A DNA stretch of 16,349 nt from an uncultured Mycoplasma sp. (lineage in GTDB: Bacteria; Bacillota_I; Bacilli_A; Mycoplasmatales; Mycoplasmoidaceae), in NCBI GenBank assembly GCA_947174035.1, contig CAMWHH010000003.1, positions 1-16,349 on the forward strand, given 5' to 3'. The notes under the pieces are model-generated. The model was not told where the DNA came from and ran no database searches. It saw only the letters and a program-made list of their open reading frames with translations. Both the position numbers and the translations under genes were made by a program. Of the stretch, positions 7,202 through 16,349 are shown one piece after another (the first letter of the stretch is position 1; each line of letters starts with the position of its first letter).

Positions 7202-8077
7202 ATGAGTGCTAGTGCTGAAAAAATTAAAGAACTTAGAAACCGTACACAAGCAGGTTTTATGGATTGTAAAAAGGCTTTAGAAGAATCTAATAATGATATT
7301 GAAAAAGCCATTGCATGATTAAGAGAAAAAGGTATTTCAAAAGCCGCAAAAAAAGCAAATGCAATTGCTGCTGAAGGTCAAACACTTGTTAAAGAAGATG
7401 GAAACAATTGTGTTATTTTAGAAGTAAATTCACAAACAGATTTTGTTTCTAAAAATCCAGATTTTGTAAAATTTGTAAAGGATGTTGCTGACACTATTTT
7501 AAAAAATAAGTCTGTAAAAGATATTGATAAAATGGTTTTAAGTAGCAAAAAAACAATTGCTGACACTGCAATTGAATTAACTGCTACAATAGGCGAAAAA
7601 ATTGGTGTTAGAAGAGCTGATCTTTTTACTAAAACAAAAGATCAAAGTTTTGGTGTTTACCAACACTTTAACAACAGAGTTTCTGCAATGGTTTTAATTG
7701 AAGGTAAAGTAAGTGCAGAAGTAGGGAAAGAAATAGCAATGCAAGTTGCTTCTATGAACCCTAAATTTGTTAATAGTAGTGAAGTAGACAAAAAATGAAA
7801 AGAAACTGAAGAAAAAATCCTAATTCAAAAAACAATTGATGAAGGTAAACCAAAAGAATTTGCTGAAAAAATTGTTAAAGGAAGAATGGGGAAAATTTTA
7901 GCAGAAGTTTGTTTAGATGACCAACCTTTTATTAAAGATAATGGTATTACTATTTCAAAATACCTAAAAGAAAAAGGCGGTAAAGCATTAAAAATGATTA
8001 GATACGAAGTTGGTGAGGGTATTGAAAAACAAGAATCAAACTTTGCTGATGAAGTAAAAGCGCAAATGAAAAAATAA
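7202..8077 (+). CDS. tsf: Translation elongation factor Ts
   Basis: EF-Ts binds EF-Tu-GDP in the cytosol and drives GDP release so that EF-Tu can reload GTP. The 291 residues carry the N-terminal UBA-like motif with [19 protein letters not shown] at 11-29, and the EF-Tu-contacting TDFV at 79-82 inside [10 protein letters not shown]. The two core subdomains follow, with a C-terminal end of [20 protein letters not shown]. The length is close to that of the bacterial family. TGA codes Trp at 39. AAGGAA lies 11 bases before the ATG. It heads the tsf-pyrH-frr-uppS group. Unlike in most bacteria it is not directly behind rpsB, which lies about 3.7 kb upstream, and it is separated from the preceding gene by a strong terminator, so it must have its own promoter. 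Confidence 0.96.
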
Positions 8078-8122
8078 CTTTTTATTTTTTCATTTTTTTA
8101 TAATTTTTAAAAGGAGATAGGT

Positions 8123-9055
8123 GTGCATAATCAAAAAGAACTAATAATTTTAAAAATTAGTGGAGCTTCTTTAAAAGGTGATAAAGATATTATTAATATA
8201 GAATTTTTAAATGAAATTGCTAGACAAATAAAAGAACTTTCTTTATTTTATAAGGTTGCTGTTGTTTTGGGTGGTGGAAACATTTGAAGAGGAGCAATTG
8301 CTAATCAAATTGGAATGCAAAGATATAAAGCTGATCAAATGGGAATGTTAGCAACTGTTATGAATTCTTTAGCTTTACAATCTGCACTAACAAACATTGA
8401 TGTTAATTCAAAAATATTTTCAACTATTGAAATGGAAAAAATAGTGGATAGTTATATTATTAGAAATTTAGAATTTGCTTTAGAAAATAATTATGTTGCA
8501 ATTCTTTCTTGTGGAACTGGAAGACCTTATTTTACTACTGATACAGGAATTGCAGTTTCTGCTGCTGAGCTTGGAGCTACATACATTATGATGGGAAAAA
8601 ATAGTGTAGATGGTGTATATGATAGTGACCCTAATGTTAATAAAAATGCAAAATTCTTTGAGCACTTAACATATACAAAAGCAATTGAAGATCAATTAGA
8701 AGTAATGGATGTAACAGCCGCAAGTATTCTAAAACAATGTAATGTAAAAACAATTGTATTTAAAATAAATGAATATAATGCTATCATTAATACCTTAAAT
8801 AAAAAATCAAAATTTACTTTAGTTTCTGAACATCCCGATGATTTAAATACATTAAAATTTAGTTTTAATGATTATGAAAAAAACAAAAAAAGTAGCGGGG
8901 ATAATTCAACTAGTAAAAATTTAAATTTTAATGATAAAAATCTACTAGAATTTTATTTAAGTGAATTAAATAAATTAAATGAAAATATAATAAATAAAAA
9001 TGAAAAAAAATTAAAAGAAATTAAAGAAATTTTTAACATAGAAAAAAGCAAATAA
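8123..9055 (+). CDS. pyrH: Uridylate (UMP) kinase with C-terminal extension
   Basis: This enzyme phosphorylates UMP to UDP with ATP for pyrimidine nucleotide supply. The start is GTG, six bases after AAGGAG, and gives 310 residues. The amino-acid kinase core shows LKISGASLKG (10-19), VLGGGNIWRG (48-57, Trp as TGA), DQMGMLATVMNSLALQ (71-86), GTGRPYFTTDTG (131-142) and NSVDGVYDSDP (160-170). Family members are about 235-245 residues long. Here a polar tail of about 75 residues rich in Lys, Asn and Glu is added after about residue 235, with a predicted helical, coiled-coil-like end. The tail has no motif I recognise. Spacing to tsf is 45 bases, and the frr ribosome binding site begins right after its stop, which supports an operon. 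Confidence 0.95.
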
Positions 9056-9071
9056 AAGGAAATCATCTATT

Positions 9072-9623
9072 ATGGAATGAAAAGTTTATAAAGAAGAGTT
9101 TGATAAAAAAGCAAATGTAAAAATTGAATGATTAAATTCTGAGTTTAATAAAATAAAATCTGGAAGACCTAATCCAAAGATTTTAGACCATGTTATGGTT
9201 GAAGCTTATGGAGCTAAATCAAAATTATATGAAATTGCTAACATGCAAGTTGTTGAAGGAAAACAAATTGTAGTTAAACCATATGACAAATCTTTATTAC
9301 ATGAAATTAATTCTGGAATACTAAAAGAAAATTTAGGTTTATCTGTACAAATTGATGCAGATTCTTTAAGAATTACTTTTCCTTTACCTTCAGAAGAAAC
9401 TAGAAAAATGTCTGTTAAAAAAGTTAAAGAATTTGCTGAACAAGCAAAAGTAGAAATTAGAAGCATTAGAAAAGACATTCATCAAAAAATCAAAAAAGAT
9501 AAAGAACTTAGAGAAGATGAAGTTAAGTGATATGAAGAAGATTTAGATAAGTTAACTAAATCTTGAAACAATGAAATTGACAATGCTTTTAATGCTAAAG
9601 AAAAAGAATTATTAACAATTTAA
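9072..9623 (+). CDS. frr: Ribosome recycling factor
   Basis: RRF acts with EF-G to split the post-termination ribosome so that subunits can be reused. The 183-residue length matches the family (about 185). The conserved GRPNPKIL near residue 31, the [18 protein letters not shown] strand region, and the C-terminal helix with [19 protein letters not shown] all align with bacterial RRF. AAAGGA just after the pyrH stop is 11 bases before the ATG. Trp codons at 3, 20 and others are TGA. The pyrH-frr pairing is a classic bacterial arrangement and supports both calls. Confidence 0.96.
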
Positions 9624-9630
9624 CAAAATA

Positions 9631-10320
9631 ATGAAAAAATCATTAAATCACATTGCCTTTATCATGGATGGTAATGGAAGATGAGCAAAACAAAGAAATA
9701 AACCACGTATTTTTGGACATTCTGAGGGTGTAAAAAACATTTTATCAATTGTTCAATATTGTATTAAAAAAGAAATTTCACAGGTTTCTTTTTTTGCTTT
9801 TAGTGTTGAAAACTGAAACAGAAGTAAAGCAGAAGTGAATTTTTTAATGAAATTATTTTCAAAATATCTTAACAAAAAAACAATTTTAAAAATGGAAGAA
9901 TTAGGAATTGTAGGTAAGTGAATTGGTTTTGAAAATAATTTAAAAAAAACAATGATAGAAAAAATTAAAGCAATAGAGTCAGCTAGCAATAATTTTTTGA
10001 ATAAAAAAATTCAAGTTAATATATTTTTTAATTATAGTGGAACTCAAGATATAAATATTGCTTTAGAAAAAGCACTATCTAAAGATTCTAGTATAAAAAT
10101 AAATCCAATTAATTTTTTACTAACATCACAATTACCACCAATTGATTTATTAGTTAGAACAAGTGGTGAACAAAGAATTAGTAATTTTTGTTTGTATAAT
10201 TTAGCATATAGTGAGATAATTTTTGAAAAAACTTATTGACCTGATTATGATACAGTTATTTTAGAAAAAAATATCGATGAATATTATTTAAGAGATCGCA
10301 GATTTGGAAAAATAAAATAA
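9631..10320 (+). CDS. uppS: Undecaprenyl diphosphate synthase (cis-prenyltransferase)
   Basis: This enzyme condenses isopentenyl diphosphates onto farnesyl diphosphate in cis to make the polyprenyl carrier lipid. The 229 residues contain FIMDGNGRWA (10-19, catalytic Asp13), GHSEG (29-33), FSVENWNRS (57-65) and RTSGEQRISNF (176-186), the conserved signature set. It is slightly shorter than typical (about 240-260). It begins seven bases after the frr stop with no ribosome binding site, which suggests translational coupling. In a wall-less bacterium the carrier lipid cannot serve peptidoglycan; glycan or glycoprotein assembly is a possible use, by inference. The uppS-cdsA pair is common in bacteria. 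Confidence 0.95.
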
Positions 10321-10333
10321 GATATTTTTACTA

Positions 10334-10362
10334 TTAGTTTTATTTTTTAAATTAGATATAAT
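10334..10362 (+). promoter_or_regulatory. Possible promoter of cdsA
   Basis: TTAGTT at 10334-10339 and a perfect TATAAT at 10357-10362 are 17 bases apart. Transcription would begin about ten bases before the cdsA ATG, giving an almost leaderless message with no ribosome binding site. The -35 element is poor, so read-through from uppS remains possible. Confidence 0.45.
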
Positions 10363-10378
10363 TATTAAAACAATAAAT

Positions 10379-11539
10379 ATGAAAACAGCTAGAATACAAT
10401 TAAAAACAATTAAACACCAACATAAACTTATTAATGATATTGATAACAATAAAAAAAAGAATTTCAAAAACAGAACAGTAATTTCTGTTTTTGTGGTTAT
10501 TTATTATCTATTAATTCTTGGTTTAACAATTTTAGCTGACCAAACTAAATCCGAATGAACTTCATTTGATATAAAAATAAGTGGAATATTTGCCATTCTT
10601 TTAGTAGTGGTGATATATATACCATTTATATTTGCGGTTTTAGAAGCAACACGATTGGTTTTTAGATCATATGAAAAAATACCAATAATCATTTTAATGA
10701 TTGTTGCAACCATTGCTTATATTATTCCTGCTTTAACATTAATATTTACAAATTATTTTATTAATCATTTTTATGTGCAAAGTGATGAACCTGCTATAAA
10801 TTCACAAGAAACTGCTAATTTTTTTCTTTATTCTAAACTAACATATACAACAATTATTAGTAGTCTTGTTAGTTGAATGATTTTAATTATTGTATTAAAT
10901 ATAGTTTTAAAAGCATTTTATAAAGCTAATTTTAAAAATGTGATTACTTTAAATGCTTTACTAATGATTATTGTTTTTGGATTTGATGGTTTTATTTTTG
11001 TATCTATTTTTAAAGGATGAACTGCTTTACTTTTTTTACTAATTTCTGTTTTAGCAACTGATGCTTTATGTTATATTTGGGGGCTTCTTTTTGGAAAACA
11101 TAAAATGGCTAAAATTATAAGTCCAAATAAAACATGAGAAGGTGCAATTTTAGGATCAGTTTCATCAGTTGCATTATTAATGATTTATTGTGGATTATTA
11201 ACAATAGATAATCATGTTGTTTCTTCAAGTGAAAATCGATGATTAGTTAACTTGCAAAATATAGCAAGTTTTTCAACCGTTTATGACTACAGTCTTTGAA
11301 TTCTGATTTTGTTTATAGCAATTATCTTGGTGATATTTGCCATTTTAGGTGATTTACTTTTCAGTTATGTTAAAAGATCTTTTGCTATTAAAGATTTTAG
11401 TAATTATTTAAAAAGTCATGGTGGTTTTTTAGATAGAGTTGATTCTTTGCTGGTTGCATCCTTAATCTTTTTTATTTATTCTTTAATTGCAATTTCAGTT
11501 TATAGTTTTGTTAATTTTCCAACAAATATTCCAATGTAA
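10379..11539 (+). CDS. cdsA: Phosphatidate cytidylyltransferase (CDP-diacylglycerol synthase)
   Basis: This membrane enzyme makes CDP-diacylglycerol from phosphatidic acid and CTP, the branch point to phosphatidylglycerol and cardiolipin. The 386-residue product has a basic soluble N-terminus of about 35 residues and some eight membrane helices. The full CdsA signature lies at 329-355: SYVKRSFAIKD followed by HGGFLDRVD. ATDALCYIWGLLFGKHK and SPNKTWEGAILGS are further conserved cytidylyltransferase blocks. TGA is Trp in the TWEGA motif, while the CYIWG Trp is TGG. No Shine-Dalgarno is visible. The length is above that of many family members (about 270-300), mainly through the N-terminal tail and the loops between early helices. 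Confidence 0.95.
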
Positions 11540-11600
11540 AATGAAAAGTTTTATTCTAGTTCATTATGAATATAGAGAAAAACTTTTCATTTTTTTATTA
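11538..11600 (+). terminator. Convergent terminator between cdsA and the exonuclease gene
   Basis: A 15-bp perfect inverted repeat (11538-11552 with 11579-11593) surrounds a partly paired 26-base loop and runs into T's on the plus strand. The left arm starts inside the cdsA stop codon. The loop and right arm code the last residues of the minus-strand exonuclease, so one element may serve both directions. Confidence 0.72.
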
Positions 11601-12618
11601 GTTCAATATTATTCATATATATTTCATTATCAATGTTTATTTTTGAATAAAGATATTTATAACCATTTGTAAACATTATTGTATTCAAAGGAAAAACATT
11701 TAAATATTCAGCACATAAATTATTTAGTTTTACTAATCTATGAAAATCTTTTTCACTAATAATAATTCTTTTGTTTCTACTAGAAATAATATATTTTTTA
11801 AGTGTTGAAATTAGTTCTTTTGTGTAGTCATCATGATTAAAAAACTTTTCATCGATCTTATAATAGAAACTTCAGTTTCTTTTTATTTCTGTTTTGTTTG
11901 CTTCTAAAACATCAAGTTTATATAGAATTTGTTTTTTTGTTTCATAAAAATTAATTGGTTGAAAACCAATTTTTAAAAAACAAAATCCTTGCTCTTGAAT
12001 GTTATTTATTGTTGAAGCTGATTTATTAGCCTTGTTTTGGTTAGTGTTAATTCTTCTTAATCCTTTAGTATTTGTTTTATAAATTTCTCTGATGATTTCT
12101 TCTTTATTTTTTTTCTGTCATTCAACAAAAATTGAATATAGCAATCATGCGTCATATTGTGCATCATGCAGTTCATTTTCATTCACATTTATTTTAAAAA
12201 AATTAGATAATCTGTTTAATGCTCAAACTTCTTTAGTCATTGAAATCTTTTTTCATTCATTTTGTAAATCAATGTATTGAACATTTAAAGGTTTGTTTAA
12301 AAATTTTTTTGACATTTCATTTAAGAAATTAAAATCAAAACTACCATAAGAAATCAAAACTGTATTATTTAGATATTTATAGATTTTTTCTATGATTCTA
12401 ATATAGATCATTCCTTTTTCTATTTTTTTGATATTTTTAGAAACTATTTTGTAAACGTGTGGTGAAATTTTACACTTAGGATTGCAAAATCAATTTTTTT
12501 TATCAATTTCACCATTAGTTTTTAATTTAACTGCACCAAACTGTAAAAGTCTTTTAGGTTTGTCATTGGCTTCAATATCAGCAAAAACTATATCTTTATT
12601 TTCAGGAATATTTATCAT
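11551..12618 (-). CDS. DnaQ-like DEDDh 3'-5' exonuclease with unknown C-terminal region
   Basis: The N-terminal 170 residues form a DEDDh exonuclease domain. ExoI is VFADIEAND (Asp14, Glu16) followed by LLQFGAVKL. ExoII is SYGSFDFNFL with Asp96. ExoIII is LHDAQYDAWLLYSIF with His151 and Asp156. All five metal and catalytic residues are thus present, and the protein is probably active against DNA or RNA 3' ends. The family includes the Pol III epsilon subunit, RNase T and stand-alone proofreaders; which of these applies cannot be told. Residues about 175-355 are Lys/Asn rich, match nothing I recognise, and may be a binding domain. Trp is mostly TGA. It starts at an ATG without a good ribosome binding site. 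It is divergent from the next gene and convergent with cdsA. Confidence 0.85.
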
Positions 12619-12713
12619 ATTTATCTTTTGTATATAAAAAATTCTAACTTAATTTAATATGATTATTAAACTATAATTTTTAGTTTAAATAATACTCTTA
12701 TAATTAAATCTAG

Positions 12714-12743
12714 TTATTAAGCAATAAATATTTAAATTATAAT
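12714..12743 (+). promoter_or_regulatory. Possible promoter of the acidic-protein gene pair
   Basis: A perfect TATAAT at 12738-12743 is 34 bases before the ATG; the -35 candidate TTATTA at 12714-12719, 18 bases away, is weak. The 158-base gap holding it separates two divergent genes and shows nothing else. Confidence 0.4.
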
Positions 12744-12776
12744 AATTAAAGGTATTAAAAAAACAGAGCAAAAAAT

Positions 12777-14828
12777 ATGTCAATAAATATTAAATCATTA
12801 AAAAATTATAAAAAAATTGCTAAGGAATTTAAAAAAGTTTTAAAACAACAATTAAGAGAAAAACCAAAATCTGTAATTGGAATTGAGTCAACAAATAATT
12901 TTTTAAAAGTTACCAATAATTTAAAAAAAATTATTAAATTGAACTGGTATTATACTCACATTTTTCCATTAGCAACTTATTTAGAACAACAAAAAATTCC
13001 ATTAGACAAAGAATTAGCAGAAAATTTTGTTAAAAAAATTTATATGCCCCCATCTAATTATCAAGACATCCATAAATTAGCACTTAGACTTTTTTTAGAA
13101 AAAAAACCAAATGATTTATTTTTATTTGATAACTTGGGTGGAATAGATTTATTAATTTTTTTCATAGATTTTAGAGGTAACTTTGTTTTTAATGATTATG
13201 AATCAAAAAAAACATTCTTAAATAAAACTAATAATGGAAGTGATTTAGTATCAATTGGAATTAAATCAATTTTGACAGCAAAAAAAATTATTTGTTTTTG
13301 CATTGATGAAGCTTCTAAAGATGTTGTTTTTAAATTAAACAAAAGACTTATAGACACAGATGATACATTGACATATTTACACTTACATAATGATGTAACT
13401 TTATTTACTTTAAATTCAATTATTAGTAAAAATGAAATTAATTATGATCCAATGACTCAAGATAAAATGAAATTTTTGAATGAGTTGGATGATGTGAATG
13501 ATGATGTTGACATTTCTGCTATTGAAAAACAAACTGCTGAAGATGATGATGAAGATGAAATAATTCACACAAACATTGAAAATGTTAATTTAGACTCAGC
13601 AAATGAAAACATGAATAATTTAGATAAATCATTATTTGAAGAACTTGAAAAAGAAAAAGACGAAGAAATTAATTTTGAAAATGATGATGAAAAGTCAGAT
13701 TCTGATGATTATTTAAATGAAAAAGATTTTGATGAGGATGAAATAGATTTTTTAACAGATTCTGAATTTGAAGAAGAAATAGAACAAAAAATCTTTGATA
13801 TAAGAGAAACAGCTGATGAATTAAAAGAAGAAATCTATGAAGTTGAATCAAATGTAGAAGAAGTTGGTGATTTTATTGACCAAATTGACTCAGATTTAGA
13901 TGAATTAGAAGATAAAGAAGAAAATTTTGATGAACAAAAAACAGAAGAAAAAGATTTTGAAATTGTAGAATATACAGCTCAATTCTTATATTCTGAACCT
14001 AAGAATTTTGATTTCAGCACTTGAACTTGAGTTAATGATGAAAGAAACAAAGGTTATTTAGCAAAAAAAATTGGAGATTTTAATTCAAAAAAAGTAGATA
14101 CTGAAACTACTAAAAATATAGAAATAACTGATAATGTTAAAAAAGAAAATAAAGTAGAAAAAGATGAACCTATAGAATCTACTGATACTTTATCTAATGC
14201 TTATGATGATAATAAAAAATTAAATATTGATGAACTTCCAAATAATCCTGAAGATATTTATAGATATTTAATTATTAAAAACGAAACATTAGGTCAAGTT
14301 GAAAAGTTATTACTAAACAATAAACTAGGAAAAATTGAATCTGAATTGCTTAAAGAAATGGTTGAGCAAAATTTGGGTTCTTTTGAAAAAAGAATTTTAG
14401 GAAGTGAAATTTCTAAATTAATTAAGAAGAATAAAAATATTACTAATAAAAATAATTATGTTTCTTATAAATTATCTTACATACCAGGTTTTAGACCAAC
14501 ACCTTTATTAATGGTTTGGTATGACGTGAATAAGAAATTTTATGATGATTTAGTTAAAGAAATGGAACAAAATTTATCTATTAAATTCACTAATAGTGCT
14601 TTTGATGAACAAGTAAATCATATTTGAAATGATAGTTGTTATATGGTTTATAATCCAGATAGTTTATCAATTAGAGCTTTAGCATTTAGTTCAATTGAAA
14701 AATTAATTTATTTATTACGACATGTAAATAAAAATTTAACTATGAGAATAGCAGATGAACAAACATATCAAGTTCTTTCTAATTTGCTAATTGGATGAGA
14801 AAGTGAAATTAAAGTAGAGAAAAATTAA
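12777..14828 (+). CDS. Large hypothetical protein with a highly acidic middle region
   Basis: I do not recognise the full-length protein (683 residues, code 4). It has three parts. Residues 1-230 are basic and folded-looking; 112-218 resemble in layout a JAB/MPN (RadC-like) domain but lack the metal-binding histidine motif. Residues about 235-405 are extremely rich in Asp and Glu, with probable coiled-coil stretches, and look disordered. Residues about 490-683 form a second ordered region that includes SYKLSYIPGFRPTPLLMVWYDVN and a C-terminal part with IRALAFSSIEKLIYLLRHV. No signal peptide or membrane helix is visible, so it is probably cytosolic. Trp is mostly TGA. It is followed after three bases by a small gene, so the two are likely translated together. 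Function is unknown; a scaffold or nucleic-acid-mimicking role is only a guess from the acidity. Confidence 0.85.
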
Positions 14829-14831
14829 ATA

Positions 14832-15206
14832 ATGGAAAACTTTTTTAAAAATTTATTTGGTTTTAGAAAAAAAGAAGAACCTAAAAAAGAAGAAATTATC
14901 AGATCAGATAATAGTGAAAATAATTTATTAGTAAATAAAAAACAACAATTAGATTTAATTAAAAACAAAGATTTAAATTATGACAATTTAAATATGTTAA
15001 AAGATCTTTCTCTTAGTGAAAAACAATATTTAGAAAGAGAACTAGATTTTAAATATGATACTAGAAATTATAATTTAATTGATGTTTTAAGAAATGACCC
15101 CAAATTTTTTGAAGTTCATTGTGAAATTTATATTAATGGAACTAGAAAATTAATTACTGAAAAAATTCTTTACGATGATGTTAAAGAAAAAAATGATGTT
15201 TTTTAA
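14832..15206 (+). CDS. Small charged hypothetical protein
   Basis: The 124-residue product is rich in Lys, Glu, Asn and Leu, begins with MENFFKNLFGFRKKEE (an amphipathic, possibly membrane-touching helix) and has no transmembrane segment. The middle holds a helical stretch with LSLSEKQYLERELDF. No family is recognised. It starts three bases after the stop of the acidic-protein gene and has no ribosome binding site of its own, so it probably relies on coupled translation and acts with that protein. Its stop codon overlaps the start of a long terminator stem. Confidence 0.78.
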   Translation: MENFFKNLFGFRKKEEPKKEEIIRSDNSENNLLVNKKQQLDLIKNKDLNYDNLNMLKDLSLSEKQYLERELDFKYDTRNYNLIDVLRNDPKFFEVHCEIYINGTRKLITEKILYDDVKEKNDVF

Positions 15207-15262
15207 AAAAAATAAAAAGATATAGACTATCACTGATTGATTATGTATCTTTTTATTTTTTT
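15206..15262 (+). terminator. Terminator after the small charged protein
   Basis: A perfect but A+T-dominated 17-bp inverted repeat (15206-15222 with 15246-15262) has a 23-base loop. The right arm itself contains the T tract. Confidence 0.7.
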
Positions 15263-15265
15263 GTA

Positions 15266-15274
15266 TGTTATCAT
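15266..15274 (+). promoter_or_regulatory. Possible extended -10 promoter of the MATE gene
   Basis: TGTTATCAT (TG at 15266-15267, hexamer 15269-15274) lies directly after the terminator and 22 bases before the ATG. No -35 is evident, as is common for extended -10 promoters. The message would have a very short leader and no ribosome binding site. Confidence 0.4.
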
Positions 15275-15296
15275 TTAACTTATTTAAAAAATAACA

Positions 15297-16349
15297 ATGA
15301 AAACACAAGTTCAAAAAAATATAGATAACGTTTATGCAAAAGAAAATATATGGAAACTAAGTTTAAAAACTGTTGTACCTTCTCTTTTGCTAACACTTTT
15401 ATTTGGTATTTATATTTTTATTGATCAAATGCTAATTGTTAATTTAGTACCTCAAGATGGTCACAATTACATTGAAATTTTTTTTAAAAACAATAATGAA
15501 TCAGATCTTTATGAAAAAGTTTCTTTATATATTAACGAAAACACTGGAACAAATTTAGGTGTTTCAAATAGTATTAATGATTTTATTGCTTATCCCACAT
15601 CTAATTTAATTGGTCCATTTAGTTTGATAGTTTTATCCTTTGGATATTTAATAAGTGCTGGTAGTGCTGTTCTTTTTAGTAAACATCTATCATTAAATAA
15701 TGATGAATTACAAAAAAAAGTGATTTGAAATTCCTTTTATTCCTCACTTATTTTTGGATTAGTTGCAACAGTTATTATGCTTTTAATTCAAGATCCTTTA
15801 TTAAAAACAATGATACCAAATTCTACAAATTTAAAAGAAGTTGTGGGTAATAACAGTGCTGGTGTTAAACCGTGAGAATTAAAAAAATATTTTGATATAT
15901 ATTATTCAGGAGTTGTTGATCAAGCAAACCAATACATTTATTGAATTAATGCAGGTATTTTGTTTTCGTGTTTAAATAATTTGCTAGTTTTTTATTTAAG
16001 AGCTGAAGGGAAAAACTTATGAGTAACTTTATTTGGGGTTTTTTCTAATATACTAAACATTATTTTCGATATTATTTTTATTTATGTTATTAAAATCGGG
16101 ATAATGGGTGGAGGTATTGCAACTTTTATTGGACAAGGACTAAATTTAATTTCATTGATTTCTTATTTAATTTATTTAAATAAAAGAAATTTAACTACTA
16201 TTAAATTAAATATTTTGAAATTAAATAAAAAACTATTTGATTTAAAAATAGTTGGGACATCAATTGTTTTAGGTTCAAGTACATTTCTAAGAGAATTATC
16301 TTTAGCTGTAGCAAATATTGTTTATGTTCCTGTTTTTATGGACACAATG
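15297..16349 (+). CDS. MATE-family efflux transporter, N-terminal part (3' end outside window)
   Basis: The visible 351 residues form a polytopic membrane protein that fits the MATE (multidrug and toxin extrusion) branch of the MOP superfamily. The first helix reads VPSLLLTLLFGIYIFIDQMLI, with the Asp typical of helix 1. SFGYLISAGSAVLFSKHLS is the characteristic helix-2 block, and the later YLRAEGKNLWVTLFGVFSNILNIIFDIIFIYV is typical of helix 5-6. Such proteins use a sodium or proton gradient to export cationic compounds; the substrate here is unknown. The loop between helices 1 and 2 (about residues 52-105) is longer than usual, and a second long loop lies near 180-215. Trp is coded by both TGG and TGA. 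The frame is open at the window end. Confidence 0.88.

Noticed and set aside
10308..10347. A/T-only inverted repeat between uppS and cdsA as a terminator
   Set aside because: The stem has no G-C pair and a 20-base loop, which is expected by chance in this base composition.
12092..12280. Plus-strand ORF of 62 codons opposite the exonuclease
   Set aside because: It is antisense to the conserved ExoIII region and has no ribosome binding site or family pattern.

Overview
The window comes from a mollicute (mycoplasma-type bacterium). The DNA is very A+T rich, and nearly every gene reads through in-frame TGA codons at positions where the protein family has tryptophan, so genetic code 4 applies. 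Examples are the LDH, the EF-Ts/UMP kinase group, CdsA and the glycosyltransferase. Gene content (undecaprenyl diphosphate synthase, GT2 polysaccharide synthase, repeat-rich surface protein, proline-rich repeat protein) fits a Mycoplasma/Malacoplasma/Ureaplasma-like lineage. I cannot fix genus or species from sequence alone.

Layout. (1) Positions 1-353: the 3' end of a proline-rich repeat protein and its terminator. (2) 587-2260, minus strand: a membrane family-2 glycosyltransferase of the cellulose-synthase/glucan-synthase type, with an uninterrupted run of eight G in mid-gene. (3) 2342-5010: rpsB (with a long lysine-rich N-terminal extension), coaD and ldh, with a strong terminator squeezed between rpsB and coaD. 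(4) 5098-7078: two similar tandem promoters, then a secreted repeat protein. (5) 7202-10320: tsf-pyrH-frr-uppS, a tight translation/nucleotide/isoprenoid operon, followed at once by cdsA. (6) 11551-12618, minus strand: a DnaQ-like exonuclease convergent with cdsA. (7) 12777-15206: a coupled pair of unknown genes, a 683-residue protein with a very acidic middle and a small charged protein. (8) 15297 to the end: a MATE-family transporter, cut by the window edge.

How the parts relate. The housekeeping block 2415-11539 has an order in which tsf, pyrH, frr, uppS and cdsA stay together as in many Firmicutes, while rpsB has been separated from tsf by coaD, ldh and a secreted protein gene. The surface-directed genes carry the features expected of variable antigens or polysaccharides: the G8 tract in the glycosyltransferase, and in-frame tandem repeats in the two repeat proteins. 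The most testable new idea is that the glycosyltransferase is a phase-variable surface polysaccharide synthase: gain or loss of a single G gives a stop within nine codons.

No tRNA, rRNA, CRISPR array or insertion sequence was recognised.
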